From Tritrichomonas musculus (lineage: Eukaryota > Parabasalia > Tritrichomonadida > Tritrichomonadidae), in NCBI GenBank assembly GCA_039105265.1, contig JAPFFF010000033.1:558001-622000 (forward strand): 64,000 bases of DNA. Direction: 5' to 3'. Positions 44,353 through 56,600 of the stretch are shown here, in pieces. The position numbers and the translations under genes are program-made. The notes beneath the pieces are model-generated. The model was not told the DNA's origin and made no database searches. It worked only from the letters and a program-made list of their open reading frames with translations. Numbering within the stretch: the stretch's first letter is position 1; every line of letters starts with the position of its first letter.

Positions 44353-44388
44353 CTTTAAATCGCGATAATTATTTTTATTTTTTTTTAA

Positions 44389-44901
44389 ATGAATGTGAAT
44401 ATTATTGAGCCAATTAAAAATTTTATAAAAGAGTTTAATACTATAGACGAATTCAACGCCTTTTATTCACTACATAAGGACGAAATGGATGCCTTAACAA
44501 CACACAAATTAAATAAAATGTATTCTGTAAAAGGGTATAGAATCACTAAAATAAAAGGAGTTTTGATGCTAAAAAGATGGGATACTTCAAAGAATGACGA
44601 AGAAGAGAAAATCAAGGAAGAGATAACAAATGCTTCGACCCGAGCTAAAGAAGTCGATGAATATGTCCGAAATGATTTAAGTAAAAAGATTGAAAATCTC
44701 AGTGTTTATAGTCAGCAAATCGAGAACATATATGACGAAATTAAAAAATTAAAAATAGAAAATTCTTCATATAAATTCCAGTATGAAAAAATGAAAAAAG
44801 ATTTAGACAACTCAATAGATGAAATAAAAAATGATTTCCGAAAAATAAAAAGTACAGTCAACGATATCATCGACTATCTAAATGGAAATAAAAAACAATA
44901 A
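44389..44901 (+). CDS. Coiled-coil protein (virus element)
   Basis: 170 residues. The N-terminal 65 residues look folded and conserved in character (TTHKLNKMYSVKGYRITKIK, then GVLMLKRW). The rest is a long coiled coil (ENLSVYSQQIENIYDEIKKL, MKKDLDNSIDEIKNDFRKIK). No family recognised. Confidence 0.55.
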   Translation: MNVNIIEPIKNFIKEFNTIDEFNAFYSLHKDEMDALTTHKLNKMYSVKGYRITKIKGVLMLKRWDTSKNDEEEKIKEEITNASTRAKEVDEYVRNDLSKKIENLSVYSQQIENIYDEIKKLKIENSSYKFQYEKMKKDLDNSIDEIKNDFRKIKSTVNDIIDYLNGNKKQ

Positions 44902-44931
44902 AAATTTTAAGAAAAATTGAAGTATTTTTAT

Positions 44932-45357
44932 TTACTTATCTTCTTTTGGTTTTTCTTTTTTTGTATCATCATTCTTTTGGTCCTTGATAGGCAAGAAGTC
45001 TTGAATAACTTCATTTAGGTAGTCTGACTCTATGTCAAAGTCGTCAAATGTATCAATATCGTCTGTTTCGAGCGTAGGACCCATTCTTTGGTTGTTGTTG
45101 TTGTTGGATTCTTCATTCTTGAAGTAAAGCTGCCAGACATCACGCCAGATAAACTTTTCTTCCTGGTCTTTGTTTATGCTTTTGTCCTTCAGAGTCTCTT
45201 CTAGGCGAGCATAATTGTGCCTGGGAACAATTTCGATGAACTTTCTTACTATATCTTTCTTGAATCCGAAATAGTGATTCTCCCCAGCATATTGAAAGAA
45301 GAATTCTTTCTTATTATCAAAAAGCCAGCTTTTGAAGGTCTTTCCATTCTTATGCAT
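44932..45357 (-). CDS. Small protein with acidic C-terminus (virus element)
   Basis: 141 residues. Aromatic, basic first half (SWLFDNKKEFFFQYAGENHY, FKKDIVRKFIEIV), a five-Asn run, then acidic helix and Lys/Asp-rich end. Last gene inside the internal inverted repeat. No family recognised. Confidence 0.5.
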   Translation of the reverse strand: MHKNGKTFKSWLFDNKKEFFFQYAGENHYFGFKKDIVRKFIEIVPRHNYARLEETLKDKSINKDQEEKFIWRDVWQLYFKNEESNNNNNQRMGPTLETDDIDTFDDFDIESDYLNEVIQDFLPIKDQKNDDTKKEKPKEDK

Positions 45358-45505
45358 AGTATTTTAGTGATGTGAATGTCCGACCACTTCACCTCCTAAA
45401 ATTTTTGCTCAGAAATTCCCAACACCCTCAGAAAAAAATTGAATGAGTCGGCCAATCGTAAACCTTTGAAAAAAAAACTTTAGATAAAATTTTTGAATCC
45501 AAAAT

Positions 45506-45879
45506 CTTTTTTGATTTATCTTGGTCAAATCCCAAAAATGGGATCGAAAATGGGATTGAAATCCCAAAAATGGGATTACCTCAAAAAGACCCTATTTTAG
45601 CTGTTTTTTGACCTAAAAAGTGGTCAAATTAGCCTCTTTTTCTAAAAACCCCTACCCAAATATTATCCCATTTTTAATCCCATTTTTAAAAAAAGATATA
45701 TATAATATAATATTGTGTTTTCTTAAAATAAATTATGAGAACTCTTCTATCGTTCGTATATAATATGTTAGAAATTTTTGGGAGGGCCAAAAATGGGATC
45801 AAAAATGGGATCGAAAAAATGAGATTTGCCCTATTTCCCCATACTAAATTTCCTGGGGCAAAATGACAATCCCAAAAAT
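45506..45879 (-). repeat. Internal inverted repeat, right copy (374 bp, virus element)
   Basis: Reverse-complement match to 34289-34662 with only scattered differences. It ends 12 bp before the stop of the packaging ATPase gene. A CCCAACACCCTCAGAAAAA motif of the dispersed kind lies just outside at about 45418. Confidence 0.9.
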
Positions 45880-45890
45880 AGATTTTAGTC

Positions 45891-46817
45891 TTATTTTCTT
45901 ATGAAAGTATCTCCTCCGTCTGTGCATTGTACAATCAACATAGGATGGTCATCTGGGTTTGTATTCTTTATTTTATTAACTTCATTGTATTTCTCAAAAA
46001 ATTCATCCCAGTCTAAATTTGAGGCCGACTGACCATATATAAATCGAATTTGCTGTTTATTGAACCCTGGGAATAAATATAAGGTTGTTATCTCATTTTT
46101 GATATGCGGCTTTATACCTTTCCATCCTTGGATTAACAAGAAAAAAGAGACATTATTATGACGACATCTTCTGAGTAATTGACTAAAAAATGACTCTTCT
46201 GAGGAGAATAATTTTGAGTTGCTGATATCGTCGAATAGGAAAATTGTATGCAAAAATTTCTTTTCAAAATTTTCAACATGAAGGACTTCGAATAAATCTT
46301 CTTTTTGTTCTTCTGGAATTTCATTTTTTGTTCTTTCTCTACGAATTCTATAATACATACTTTTTGCTGTCAAAATTTCGTCTATACAATCTTCAGCATC
46401 CTCTTCAGCTACTAAAACAATAGGCATTTCTATCATATTTTTCAAAGTTTGCCAGCTTTTATCATTTTCTTCACCGTCCTTTGTTATATAAACTAAGAGA
46501 TGATGAGTCCCCATATAGCCTATTTTAATAATTTCTTCTAGCGCCGTTACGGTTTTACCAAGGCTTTGTTTACCGACTATAACATTAACAGAATTATATT
46601 TTGTAATAATATCTTTATGTATTGGAGCTATCAAAGCATCTTTATTATCTATCTGTTTTGCTTTTAATTTTGCCTGAATTTTTTTACGTATATCATTATT
46701 AAAACCTTTCTCTTCTTCACCTACTCTCCTTAATTTTTCGCCTAATGTAAGTTGTTTTGAGCTATTTGGTTCGGTATCAGAGTCAGAATCGGAATAATAA
46801 TCATAATCACTAGACAT
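45891..46817 (-). CDS. A32/FtsK-HerA-type genome-packaging ATPase (virus element)
   Basis: 308 residues from the ATG at 46815-46817 (MSSDYDYYSDSDSD); the open frame extends further but that part overlaps the next gene. Walker A is VNVIVGKQSLGKTVTALEEI near residue 82, Walker B is HTIFLFDDIS near 195, followed by FFSQLLRRCRHNNVSFFLLI, typical of viral packaging ATPases. This family pumps DNA into Polinton, virophage and poxvirus capsids. Size matches the family's usual 250-300 residues. Confidence 0.8.
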   Translation of the reverse strand: MSSDYDYYSDSDSDTEPNSSKQLTLGEKLRRVGEEEKGFNNDIRKKIQAKLKAKQIDNKDALIAPIHKDIITKYNSVNVIVGKQSLGKTVTALEEIIKIGYMGTHHLLVYITKDGEENDKSWQTLKNMIEMPIVLVAEEDAEDCIDEILTAKSMYYRIRRERTKNEIPEEQKEDLFEVLHVENFEKKFLHTIFLFDDISNSKLFSSEESFFSQLLRRCRHNNVSFFLLIQGWKGIKPHIKNEITTLYLFPGFNKQQIRFIYGQSASNLDWDEFFEKYNEVNKIKNTNPDDHPMLIVQCTDGGDTFIRK

Positions 46818-46857
46818 TTTTTTTTCTTTAATGCAAAAAAATAATTCAATATTGTTT

Positions 46858-47472
46858 TTATTCTTCCTCTTTATCATCATTTTCCTTAGCTTTAGGCTTC
46901 TCTTTATCATCATCATCTGACTTGAATCCCTTAGCTGCTTCACGTATAGCATAGGCTAAAATTTTAGTAATATCTTCTCGGAAATGTTCTTGGTCATCCA
47001 ACTCTCCGGCCTTACTTTCATCAATAATATTGTCAACAATAATTTGATATTCTAGTTGGATATTCTTTTTGTTTCGTAATTTGGTCTGTTCTTCTTCTGA
47101 ATTACAGTTATATTTCTTATATAATTGTTTCAAAACCATTTCTTCCCAGACTATAGGATATGCTTTATTAAGTAATCTCATCTTATCTACAGGGATTAAA
47201 TCGGCAAAATCTGTTTCTGCTAAAGCTTGTTCAGTAGACTTTGAAAGAACATATTTTTTGAATTTATTGAGGGCGGATAATTTCCTACCGCCTTTTTCTT
47301 TCGATAATTCTTTGACCATTTTCTTTAATTCTGCAACTTCACCACCTACTTTATCTTGCGAAACTTCTATGTATTCGACGGGTTCTGAGACCGTTCTTGA
47401 CGGGACACGACGAGGTCTGGGCGGTAAACTAGCTTGGTCTTGTGTTTTTCTCCTTAAGCTTCGAGTAGTCAT
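46858..47472 (-). CDS. Basic-headed, acidic-tailed protein (virus element)
   Basis: 204 residues: Arg-rich N-terminus (LRRKTQDQASLPPRPRRVPS), a helical core (ELKKMVKELSKEKGGRKLS, VDKMRLLNKAYPIVWEEMVL), acidic Lys/Glu/Asp tail. It lies between the packaging ATPase and the Arg-rich micropeptide, so a DNA-associated core role is plausible. No family recognised. Confidence 0.5.
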   Translation of the reverse strand: MTTRSLRRKTQDQASLPPRPRRVPSRTVSEPVEYIEVSQDKVGGEVAELKKMVKELSKEKGGRKLSALNKFKKYVLSKSTEQALAETDFADLIPVDKMRLLNKAYPIVWEEMVLKQLYKKYNCNSEEEQTKLRNKKNIQLEYQIIVDNIIDESKAGELDDQEHFREDITKILAYAIREAAKGFKSDDDDKEKPKAKENDDKEEE

Positions 47473-47549
47473 TTTCTTATTTGCATTGAAAGAAAAAAGT
47501 TCAAAATAATTTTTCTTTTTGAGATATCTTCACTTTTTTATTATGCATT

Positions 47550-47615
47550 TTAACGTCGACGACGAGTAGTAGTAGTACGGCGACGAGAGGTTGTTGTTCT
47601 TCTTCTTGCTGGCAT
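47550..47615 (-). CDS. 21-residue arginine/threonine peptide (virus element)
   Basis: ATG at 47613-47615, TAA at 47550-47552. After MPA the peptide is only Arg, Thr and one Ser, in blocks of three or four (RRRTTTSRRR, then TTTTRRRR). Ten of 21 residues are Arg. This resembles protamines and the adenovirus core peptide mu. The GC-rich CGT/CGA codons stand out in an A/T-rich element. It sits between the basic protein and the giant gene, with a T-run leader (AAAAAATTTTTTTTCCTCC) as in the structural genes. Confidence 0.55.
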   Translation of the reverse strand: MPARRRTTTSRRRTTTTRRRR

Positions 47616-47653
47616 TTTACTTGGAGGAAAAAAAATTTTTTTTATCTTTCCAT

Positions 47654-50600
47654 TTAGACCTTCATGAGAGCTGCTAATTGTGGATTTTCTAAAATACTTA
47701 TTGGAATATTATTTGTTTGAATAGGAGGTTGATAAGCAGGTCGAGAAACAGGCATAGCTCTTCCTTGTTGTCTTTGAATTCTTAAAGGAGCATTTTTCAT
47801 TTTATTTCTTTGTCGTATTTCCATTAATTTTCTATCTACTTCTTGTTTTGAAGTATTTCGATTTGGAGTAAAAGTTTCTCTTCTAATTATTTGTCTTCTT
47901 GGAGGTGGAGCTCTAGGCATTTGATAATCATCATCTAAAGAAGGTCCTGCCAGAAATACTTTTGACTCTACAGGTCGAACAACAGGCATTTGAGGAATAA
48001 CTTCCGGCATTCTCACAGCATATAACGGAGCATCTTTACGGGCTCTAGTAGGTAATTCTACTATTCCAGAACTTGTTCGAATCTTCGTTTTTTGGTCTAT
48101 TGGAATAGGCAATAAATTCCCTGTCTGAGGCATTTTGGGAGTTTTTATTGTGGTTAAAGTAGGTTCTTGATATTCTTCTAATTTATCTGTTATTGAAGCA
48201 ATTTTTTCAATCGGATTATTATCTTTAACTAACATTACAGGAGAAGTTATTGGCTTAATAACTGGTAAATCTTCATCATTATCATCATCATCTTCTGGCC
48301 ATTTTTCTTCTGGTTCTTCTGCTTTGCCAGTAAATAATGAGGATGGTCCAGGAGAAGGTTTTGGTGATGTTGCAGGATAAGAATCTTTCTTTAATCTTTG
48401 AGCTCTTTGTTTATCTAATATCCATCTCCTTAGAGATACAGGAGGGGCAAATTTATTCGAAGGAACAAGGGGTTTTGTAAAATCATTAACTTTAGGTTTG
48501 AGAGGATTATCATCGTCATCAGAGCCAGAATCAAATTTAGATTTTAATGAAAATAATGAATCTGAAGCAGGTTTAGGGGTATCTCTATTAAATCCTGTCA
48601 ATCTTAGAGGGGCATTAGCTCTTGTTAAATCTCCTATACCACTTTTATTGACTTCCATTCCTGGTCTTGAAAATGTTGTAGGGTTTGTTGTTGAATTTGT
48701 TGATGGAGTTAAAGGATTTGTTTGTCTTTGAGCATTTAAAGCAGAAAATCGTAAAGGCTGACCGACAGTTCCTCCAAATGAAGACCCTGAATTAAATCCT
48801 CCTCCTACCGAATTACTTTTTTGATTATCTTTTTCCCTTTGCTTTTCTTCTAAATCTCTTTTTTCATCATCAAGAGCTTGTTTAGCATTTTCAAATTCCA
48901 TATTTTTATATTTATCGATAGTGATTTCCGACATCCCTAATTTCCTTCTCATTCTATTTATATCATTAATTTTAGGGTTTAAAACATTCTTTTGTTTCTT
49001 ATCTTCAGCATCTTTTTCTTGGAATTTCTTGAGTAATTCTTGAAATTGAACATATTGTTGCTGTAAATTTTGCTCTAAGACATCGACATTATTATTTGTT
49101 GATTTAACTAATTCATATTCAAATTTTTTCTCATCAAGGTTTAATGTCGTAGGTATTTCATATTTCATAGTCTTCATTTCTTTAATCATTTTTCGAATCG
49201 GCTTACAAAATTTTTCGATTCTCAAGAATCTTTCAGCATCATCAACATTTGGATAAATTTTTGTTACTTCATCTAATTTTGTTATTGCTTCTCCTGAAAT
49301 TTCATTATATTCTTTGAAATGTGGGTCTAAAAATAGGTCGCGAGATTCAATAACTTTTTTCTTTAATTCTGGCAATATTTCATCTATCTTTTCAACGGTA
49401 AAATTCTTTTTTCCTGATAAGCCAAATTCTGTAATTATTTTCTCTGTTGTTAGTCCTGGCTCACTTCTCTTGTTTGCGATATAATTATAGTCTTGTAAGA
49501 GAGGCAAAACTCTAACATTAAAATAAGCTGTTGTCCAATTTCCTTCTTCAGAACATAATTCGCTTAAGTTATTTTGGTCATATTTTTTACCAAATTTTTC
49601 GTTAAATTCTTTGATATTATCCAAAGTCTTCATAATAATTTCTATATCTTTTTGGCTTGACGCATACTCTTGAAGTTTTTCTTTCGTAATATTATTAGCC
49701 ATGATGGCTTTTTCTTTTGTTTCTTTGTCTAATTTGTCTTCAAATTTTTCGACCCACTCACGCCATCTTTGAATGGTTTCTGTATGTTTTGGGTCTGCAA
49801 GAAAAGCGTCATAATCTTTAATGAGTTCTGGCTCTTTTCTTTTTGATTTTCGGAATTTCATCTTCACAACATTATAATCTAAATATTGTCTGAGCGCTGC
49901 TAAATCAAAATTCCATCTCTTCAAAAGAGTATTCATGGAATAATTTTTGCCTGATAATTCATTAAAATCTAACCTTAATTCTTCACATAACAAAAAAGCT
50001 CTTGCTTCAAAGGCATTTCCTTTTGCACTTTTCAAACCATCTACAGTACCATATTTTTCAACATCTAGATTATCTTTTGTTCTTTTTTCCATTTCCTCAA
50101 GTTCTTTTTTGATAGTAGACCAATCATATTTGACAACCTCAGATAAATATTTTTTCAAATCTTTTCCTGAATATTCTTTGAAAGTATAGTTATTTATATC
50201 ATCTATTTCTGGCATTTTATCTGTATCATTAATTTGGTCATACTTTTCTTTAAGCTCTAATATTTCGAGATGTAAATTTAAATCTTCTGGCTTATCATAT
50301 TTTCTTAATAACGTTTCTTGAGTTTCATAATCTAAATTCAAATTTTTCATTTTATTTTTGATATCGTCTTGTGAAGATGCCCTTTCATTAGATTTTGCTT
50401 TTGTAATATCTCTAAGCATTTCATCGATAAGCGGGTCTAATTTTGTAGAGAAGATGATTTCTTTTGTCTTTTGATTCTTAGGGAATAATGAATTTCGATA
50501 AAAGATTAAGAGTTCTGCTATTGCTTTCTTAGCTTTTGGATATTTATTCTTGTTATCTTTATATTGACCTAATTCTCTAAGACAATCATAAAAATTATAT

Positions 50601-53600
50601 TCTGTTCCATGTTGCTGATTCCAATAAGCTAAAGCATCTTGAATATCGTCCTCAGTACTTAAATCTTCCATTTCGGTTGTTTCATTTTCTAGATAATCTC
50701 GAAGCTTATTTAATTCTTGATATATTTTTTCACCATAATCAGAACTTTTCAATATTTTATTTTTAATATCGTCTCTTGTATATTTGTCTTCTCTATAGAA
50801 TTTATTCAATTGTTCAATGATAATATAACATTTTAAGCCATATCTTGCCCTTGACGGGTCATTCTGAAATTCATCTCGAACCCATATCAAATCTCGAGGA
50901 GGTTCTCCTGAAAAATATTTATTAAATTTCTCTAAATCATCTTTTAGGTCATCATTGTTATTTATATTATTGACTTTTCCTTCTTCATAATCTATAACGC
51001 TTTTTAATTTCTCTAAGCCTTCTAAGGTGTCTGGAAAATCATCTTCTTTAAATCGATTTCCTAAAATGTCTTTAACTTTTTTGAGTCTAGCTTCTCTTAA
51101 TAACCATATTATAGCTTCTGATACATCATCTCCAAATTTATTAACTATATATTGTCTTTTGATTTTCTTTGGTCGAAAAGCATTATTATATTCATCGATA
51201 GCAGAATCTAAATCCCCAACTCCATTATATTTATCTTCATTCCTTAAAACTTTTTCGAGATATTTTATCTGTTCATCTTCATTTTTCTTACTTTCTTCTT
51301 GGTCTTCCCAAAGGACATTATATTTTTCTTCAAAGAGTTTGATTCCATTATCGAGCTTCAATTTTTTCTCTATTTGGTTTTTATCTATTTTTTGAAACAA
51401 TCTCATAGCCCATTTATATCTGTCGGCCCAAGACGTTACTTTTTCGTATGGATTATTCAAGCTATATGCTTTAAAATACCCATCAATCTCTCCTGTTGTT
51501 AATATTTCTTTATACCTCTCATATTCTGCTATTTTCTTTTTCAAATATTGTCTTTTCTCTCTGCTTTTGGAATTGTCATATGCATCGACAGTTAAATCCT
51601 CTTCTCCGACTTCAGCTAAGATTTTTTGATATTTAGCTTTTTCATCAAAATTGCCTAACAAATACATAGCATTCTCTAAATCTTTTCGAATATCATTAGA
51701 GCGTAGTTCTGGGAATTCTTTCATTAATTCATCATATGTATATTTCTTTGATGTCATGAAATTTGATTTTGAATCTTCTTCTTCGAATAATTCTTGTCTA
51801 TTATAATAAGTACTTAATTTGTCATCCATATCTCCAATACCTCTGGCCAAATCATTATTATAACGAGCTTTCATCTCTTGTTCAGATGTTTTCTCTATCT
51901 TGTCATGATAATCATAATATACTAAATAAAACATTACCGAATCATATCTATGACCATGTTTTTTAAACAACTCAGTCATTCCATCTGGCATTTTTGATTT
52001 ATCCTGCCAAGCATTCAAATAGGACATAGCCAAACTGTCATTGATTAATTTATCTAATTCTTGACTACAAATAGACCTTTCATTTTCTAGACGCTGTAAA
52101 GTTTTTTCGTCATCTTTGTCGTCTACAAGCTTATTTAATTCTTCATTTGTAAATCCATATCTTTTCTCTAATTGTTTTACTTTTATTTTGACTTCCAAGT
52201 TCATAGAAGCATCTCTAAAATCATGAAATTTGTCTTTTAATTTATCTACATCAACAGTAGAACCATAATAATGTTTATAATCCTTTAGCAAATCTTTAAA
52301 GTATTGACTATCCCAATTCTGATTATTTGTTTGTTCTTTCTTTAATTGTTCATGTAATTGATGAATACCTTCTGGAGTTTCAGGGATTCCTTGAGCAGAA
52401 AAATTCTTAGATAATTTCGATATTTGATTAACCAAATTATGATATTCCAAAAATACTTTCCAATCCTCTTTATCTTTAGATTCATCTAAGACCATCTGAG
52501 AAAGTTTATATTTTGTCGTATTATGATTATTCCATTTCTCTAGCTCCTTCCCTAATTTATCGTCGTTCTTATAATCCTTTAAATCATCAAGTCTTTTTTC
52601 CATTAATCTAAGTTGTTCTTGAACTGTATAATTTGTGCCTTCAAATTCTTTATCAAAGTTTCGAAGATATTCTTCCTTTTTTAATTCACATTTTAGAAAT
52701 GGCTCAATATTTGCTCTTTTATGTTGAAAATGGCTGACAAACTCATATACGCTCTTCCATTGACTTCTGCCGGTAGCTAAATAGTCCGTCCAAGGCTTCC
52801 AAAATTCATTCGTTCCTAAATATGCCAAATCAACTTGCTGATAACCAGATAAGTATTCATTTAAATAATCAATTTTTTGAGCATCAGTTTTTATTTCAGC
52901 AGGATAGTCAATACTTTGTTGACGAAACAACTGACGAAATTGAAGCTCTAAATTTACTCTTTCTAGATATCTTATTGCATCATCATCATTTGGATAAGAC
53001 TCTGCAAATTTACCAAAATCTTTTTCTGGAATATGATCTTTCAAAGCCTGCCACATACCATATAAGTCCTGATTTCCTTTTTTGGATTTGTATGATTTAC
53101 GCAATCTTATTGTATCGGTCAATAATGCATTAAATTTTTCTGATTTATTAGTCATTCCTGAGGGATATGTATATTGTTTTCCTCCTGACCATTTATAATA
53201 TTTTTTATTTAGAAAATTAGTCATGGCTGTATACCTATCATCTTCACCCAAGAAAGCAAATTGATTATCTATCTTATTAATTTCTTGCTGTGTTGTATAC
53301 ATACCTATAGTTTTTAAAAATTCTTGAAACGCCAGACAATCGGAATCTTCTTTCCATGCCTTCTGATTCATATGTCCTGAGGTGAGAATCTGTATTTTTT
53401 CTACGATTTTTTCTAATCCATTTGAAGCATTTGCATATTGGTCTACTTCTGCTTCTACCAAAGGCTTTGCTCCACCTTTATAGTCGATACTATTAGCATA
53501 TAAATTATATAATCTACAATTTAATTCGATTTTCATTTTTTGTGTATCGCCATTATATTTTCTATATATATCAAGTACTGGATATTCCTTTATTTTGTCC

Positions 53601-56600
53601 CATTTTTGTTTTGGAGCAATATTATTGTATATTCCTAAACACTGTTCAAGTACTAAATCATTATCTCTTTTAAAATCGTTGACTTCTCCATTTGCTTTCA
53701 AATTTTCTTGTTTAATTTGTGCGAGAATAGCTTCTCCTACATAATAATCATCTCCTGAAGTCTTAACTTTATCCATAAAAGTTTGTAATTTCAAATCATT
53801 GTGGTATATTAAATATTCTTTTGCTGGGTTGACTAACTTCTTCAAAAAAGTCATTGCTTGTTGAGCTCCTCCTAATTTGTTTGCAAAATCAGTATAATTA
53901 TCTATGATTACTTTTTGCATAAGTTCAGGAGGGCCCCAACTTTCCATAGCCTTTAAGAATTCCCCATTTATTTCTTTTGTCTTATTTTGTAATGATGCTG
54001 TTTCAACAAGATATTTAATACCTTCTTGTACTGAAATACCTCTTTCATGAAAGAAGGCAAGAGCATTCTGAGGGTCTCCTAATTGTTGATCTTCAAAAAT
54101 ACTATCCCATAACCCAATAGCTTTTGTAATATCCCAAGTTTTATTATTTTTATCAGTCCATAGTTCACTTTTTAGGCCTTGGTCTTCTTGCTTCCAACCT
54201 TCTATCTTTTGAAGAAAATATTCTGTAAATTTTTTGATATTAGCAAGGAAACAACTCTTTTCAGACGAATAACGTGATGGGTCTCCTTTTTTGATAATAT
54301 ATTCTTCAAAAGTTTTACATTTTCTAGCTGTTTTATCAAATTTTTTATAGTCTCGGAAGACCGTCTCAACTTCTATATAATTCTTTAAGTCTAAAGGGTC
54401 GGTAATATCTTGATAATATTGATTTGTTGTGCTTGCTATCTCTTCTGGGAGTTCAATTTCTTCCGGAAGGTTTGATGAATTAAAAATTTTTTTATACCAC
54501 CGAGATATGTCTTCTTCAACAAACTCATGATGAAAATCATTGTTGAATACTTTAACAAACCCAGTACTTTCTGGATCGGGATTTCCATGACTTTGTAAAT
54601 ATGATTGTTTTATCTGCAAATACAGCTTTATTTCCTTATCTTTCTTACAATGACCAGCTATATCTTCCCAAGTAGCAATCCCAGGATATCTTTTGACCAA
54701 AGCTTGTATATTCGGATCTTTTGACCATTTCTCTTTTCGGGCAGCAAATTTGGCTAATTCTTCATCCAACATTTTGATAACGCCATCATAATTACATTCT
54801 GGGTCATCCAACAAATCAATTTTCTTCTCATTTGTAAGATAATATCCTGGCTGATATTTGATTATTTCCATAGTTTTTGGATAAACTTTCTCTACATATT
54901 CACTGACTACTTTCTTGAAATTGAAGTGTTTTTGCACAACTAATACAAAATATACAAAAGGTCTGCATGTTTTAATCAAATCATTTTTTGGTATTGATAA
55001 TTGTTTTAGTTTTGGTAATTCGTTTTCTATTTCCTCTCTTAATTGTTTTAAAGCTGCGTCTGCATCTCCTTTGTTTTCATTCTTCAAAGCAATATATTTT
55101 CCATCTAAGCCATTATTAATTTTCTCATTTACTTTAGGATCATCATTATTTTCATCGTTAGAATTGTAGAGATGAAGAGGCATATCTACCCATATCTTTG
55201 TCTTAAATATATTTATCCATTCATCATATAATTGTTTCCAAGCAGCCTCTGACTTTGCAGCATCGACATTTATTTTTTGTATTGCCTGATCTTGAGGTAA
55301 TTGAGAATATTCATCATATTTTTTCTGAACATCTTCTTCCTGATGTTTTGGGAAATCTCTACCGAGCCATTCTTTGATTAAACTTCTAATGTTTTTATCT
55401 TTTGTAATATCTCTTTGAAAATTAACATCTACTTTAACAACTTTTTCTTTTTCAGCTTTGATAACCTGCCAATTTTGAACCATAAGAGCAGCAGCATCTT
55501 TGATTCTCTTTTCTATTCCTGCTTTTGCTTCTAGAATACCATTCTCTGTTGATAAATATATTTTCTTATATTGTTCTGCCATATACTGTCCAATATCTTG
55601 AGCTCCATCAAATATTGATATTATATTATCTATTTCTCTTTCCGCATAAATGCGTTGTTGACTGGCTAAATAAGCATCCCAATCTTGCTTAAATTGTTCA
55701 AAATTTATTTGGTCGATATGCTGATTTGCATAATATCCTGCATCATCATATAATTTAATAGCTTGTTCTTTTATTATCTCATTACCAACAACGCATTTAT
55801 GCCATTCTAAGTGCTTTAGTCTTTCTATGACCTGTAATTGTACAAAAGGATTATTGGCAGAAGCATATTCTCTAGCTAAATTATATCCTGTTAACCTGTG
55901 ACCATGTGATTGAAGAACCAAAACAGCATAAGAAACTAATAAAATAGGCAGACTTTTCTTTAATATTGCTTCACCGTTCTCTTTCGTTAAAAAATTCTCA
56001 TTCTTTTTTTCACCATTAACGTAACTCCAAAAGGTTGCTGCTTGAGTTTCTTGTGTTTGAGAATCGCCGTCAAATGTGAAATCCCAGAGAATTGGAAGAA
56101 AATCAGAAGCTTGAATAATAATTAGGTCTCCTTTGACGTTATTGAATAAATTAATTGCCTGATTAGACTCTGTTTTAGTCTGCCAATCTGCAATTTCACA
56201 ACCTTTGACTTCTTTCAAAAAATCATCAACCATCTTATAATATATAACATAATGAGCTCTCCTTGCTGAGAAAATACAATTTTCTGGCTTCATATAATCA
56301 TTCAACTTTTCTTCAAAACACAGGGGAGATTGGTATGCTTTCTTCCAAATACGGAAATAATATCTTGCTTCATCTTCTGTCCAACCAACTTGGTCGATAA
56401 GGTCTGCATATTTTGCAGGATAATCTAAACCTAATTTTTTATATCTTTCTTCTTGTATAATTTTAATCACATTGTCTAAATTATCAGCAGCATCAATATG
56501 AAATTCAATATTAGATTTATTTTCCTGAAAGTTGTATGTTTCCCAAGTACTTAATGTTGCTGTTTCTATTAAGAGTCTGCAGGCATATTCACGGTCCTCT

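Noticed and set aside
34289-45879. Internal inverted repeats as ends of a separate Maverick
   Set aside because: The enclosed block has no integrase, ATPase or replication gene and I see no flanking duplication, so it is treated as a module of the same element.
51027-51395. Plus-strand 122-residue frame
   Set aside because: Antisense within the giant gene; same for the other plus-strand frames in 48-56 kb.
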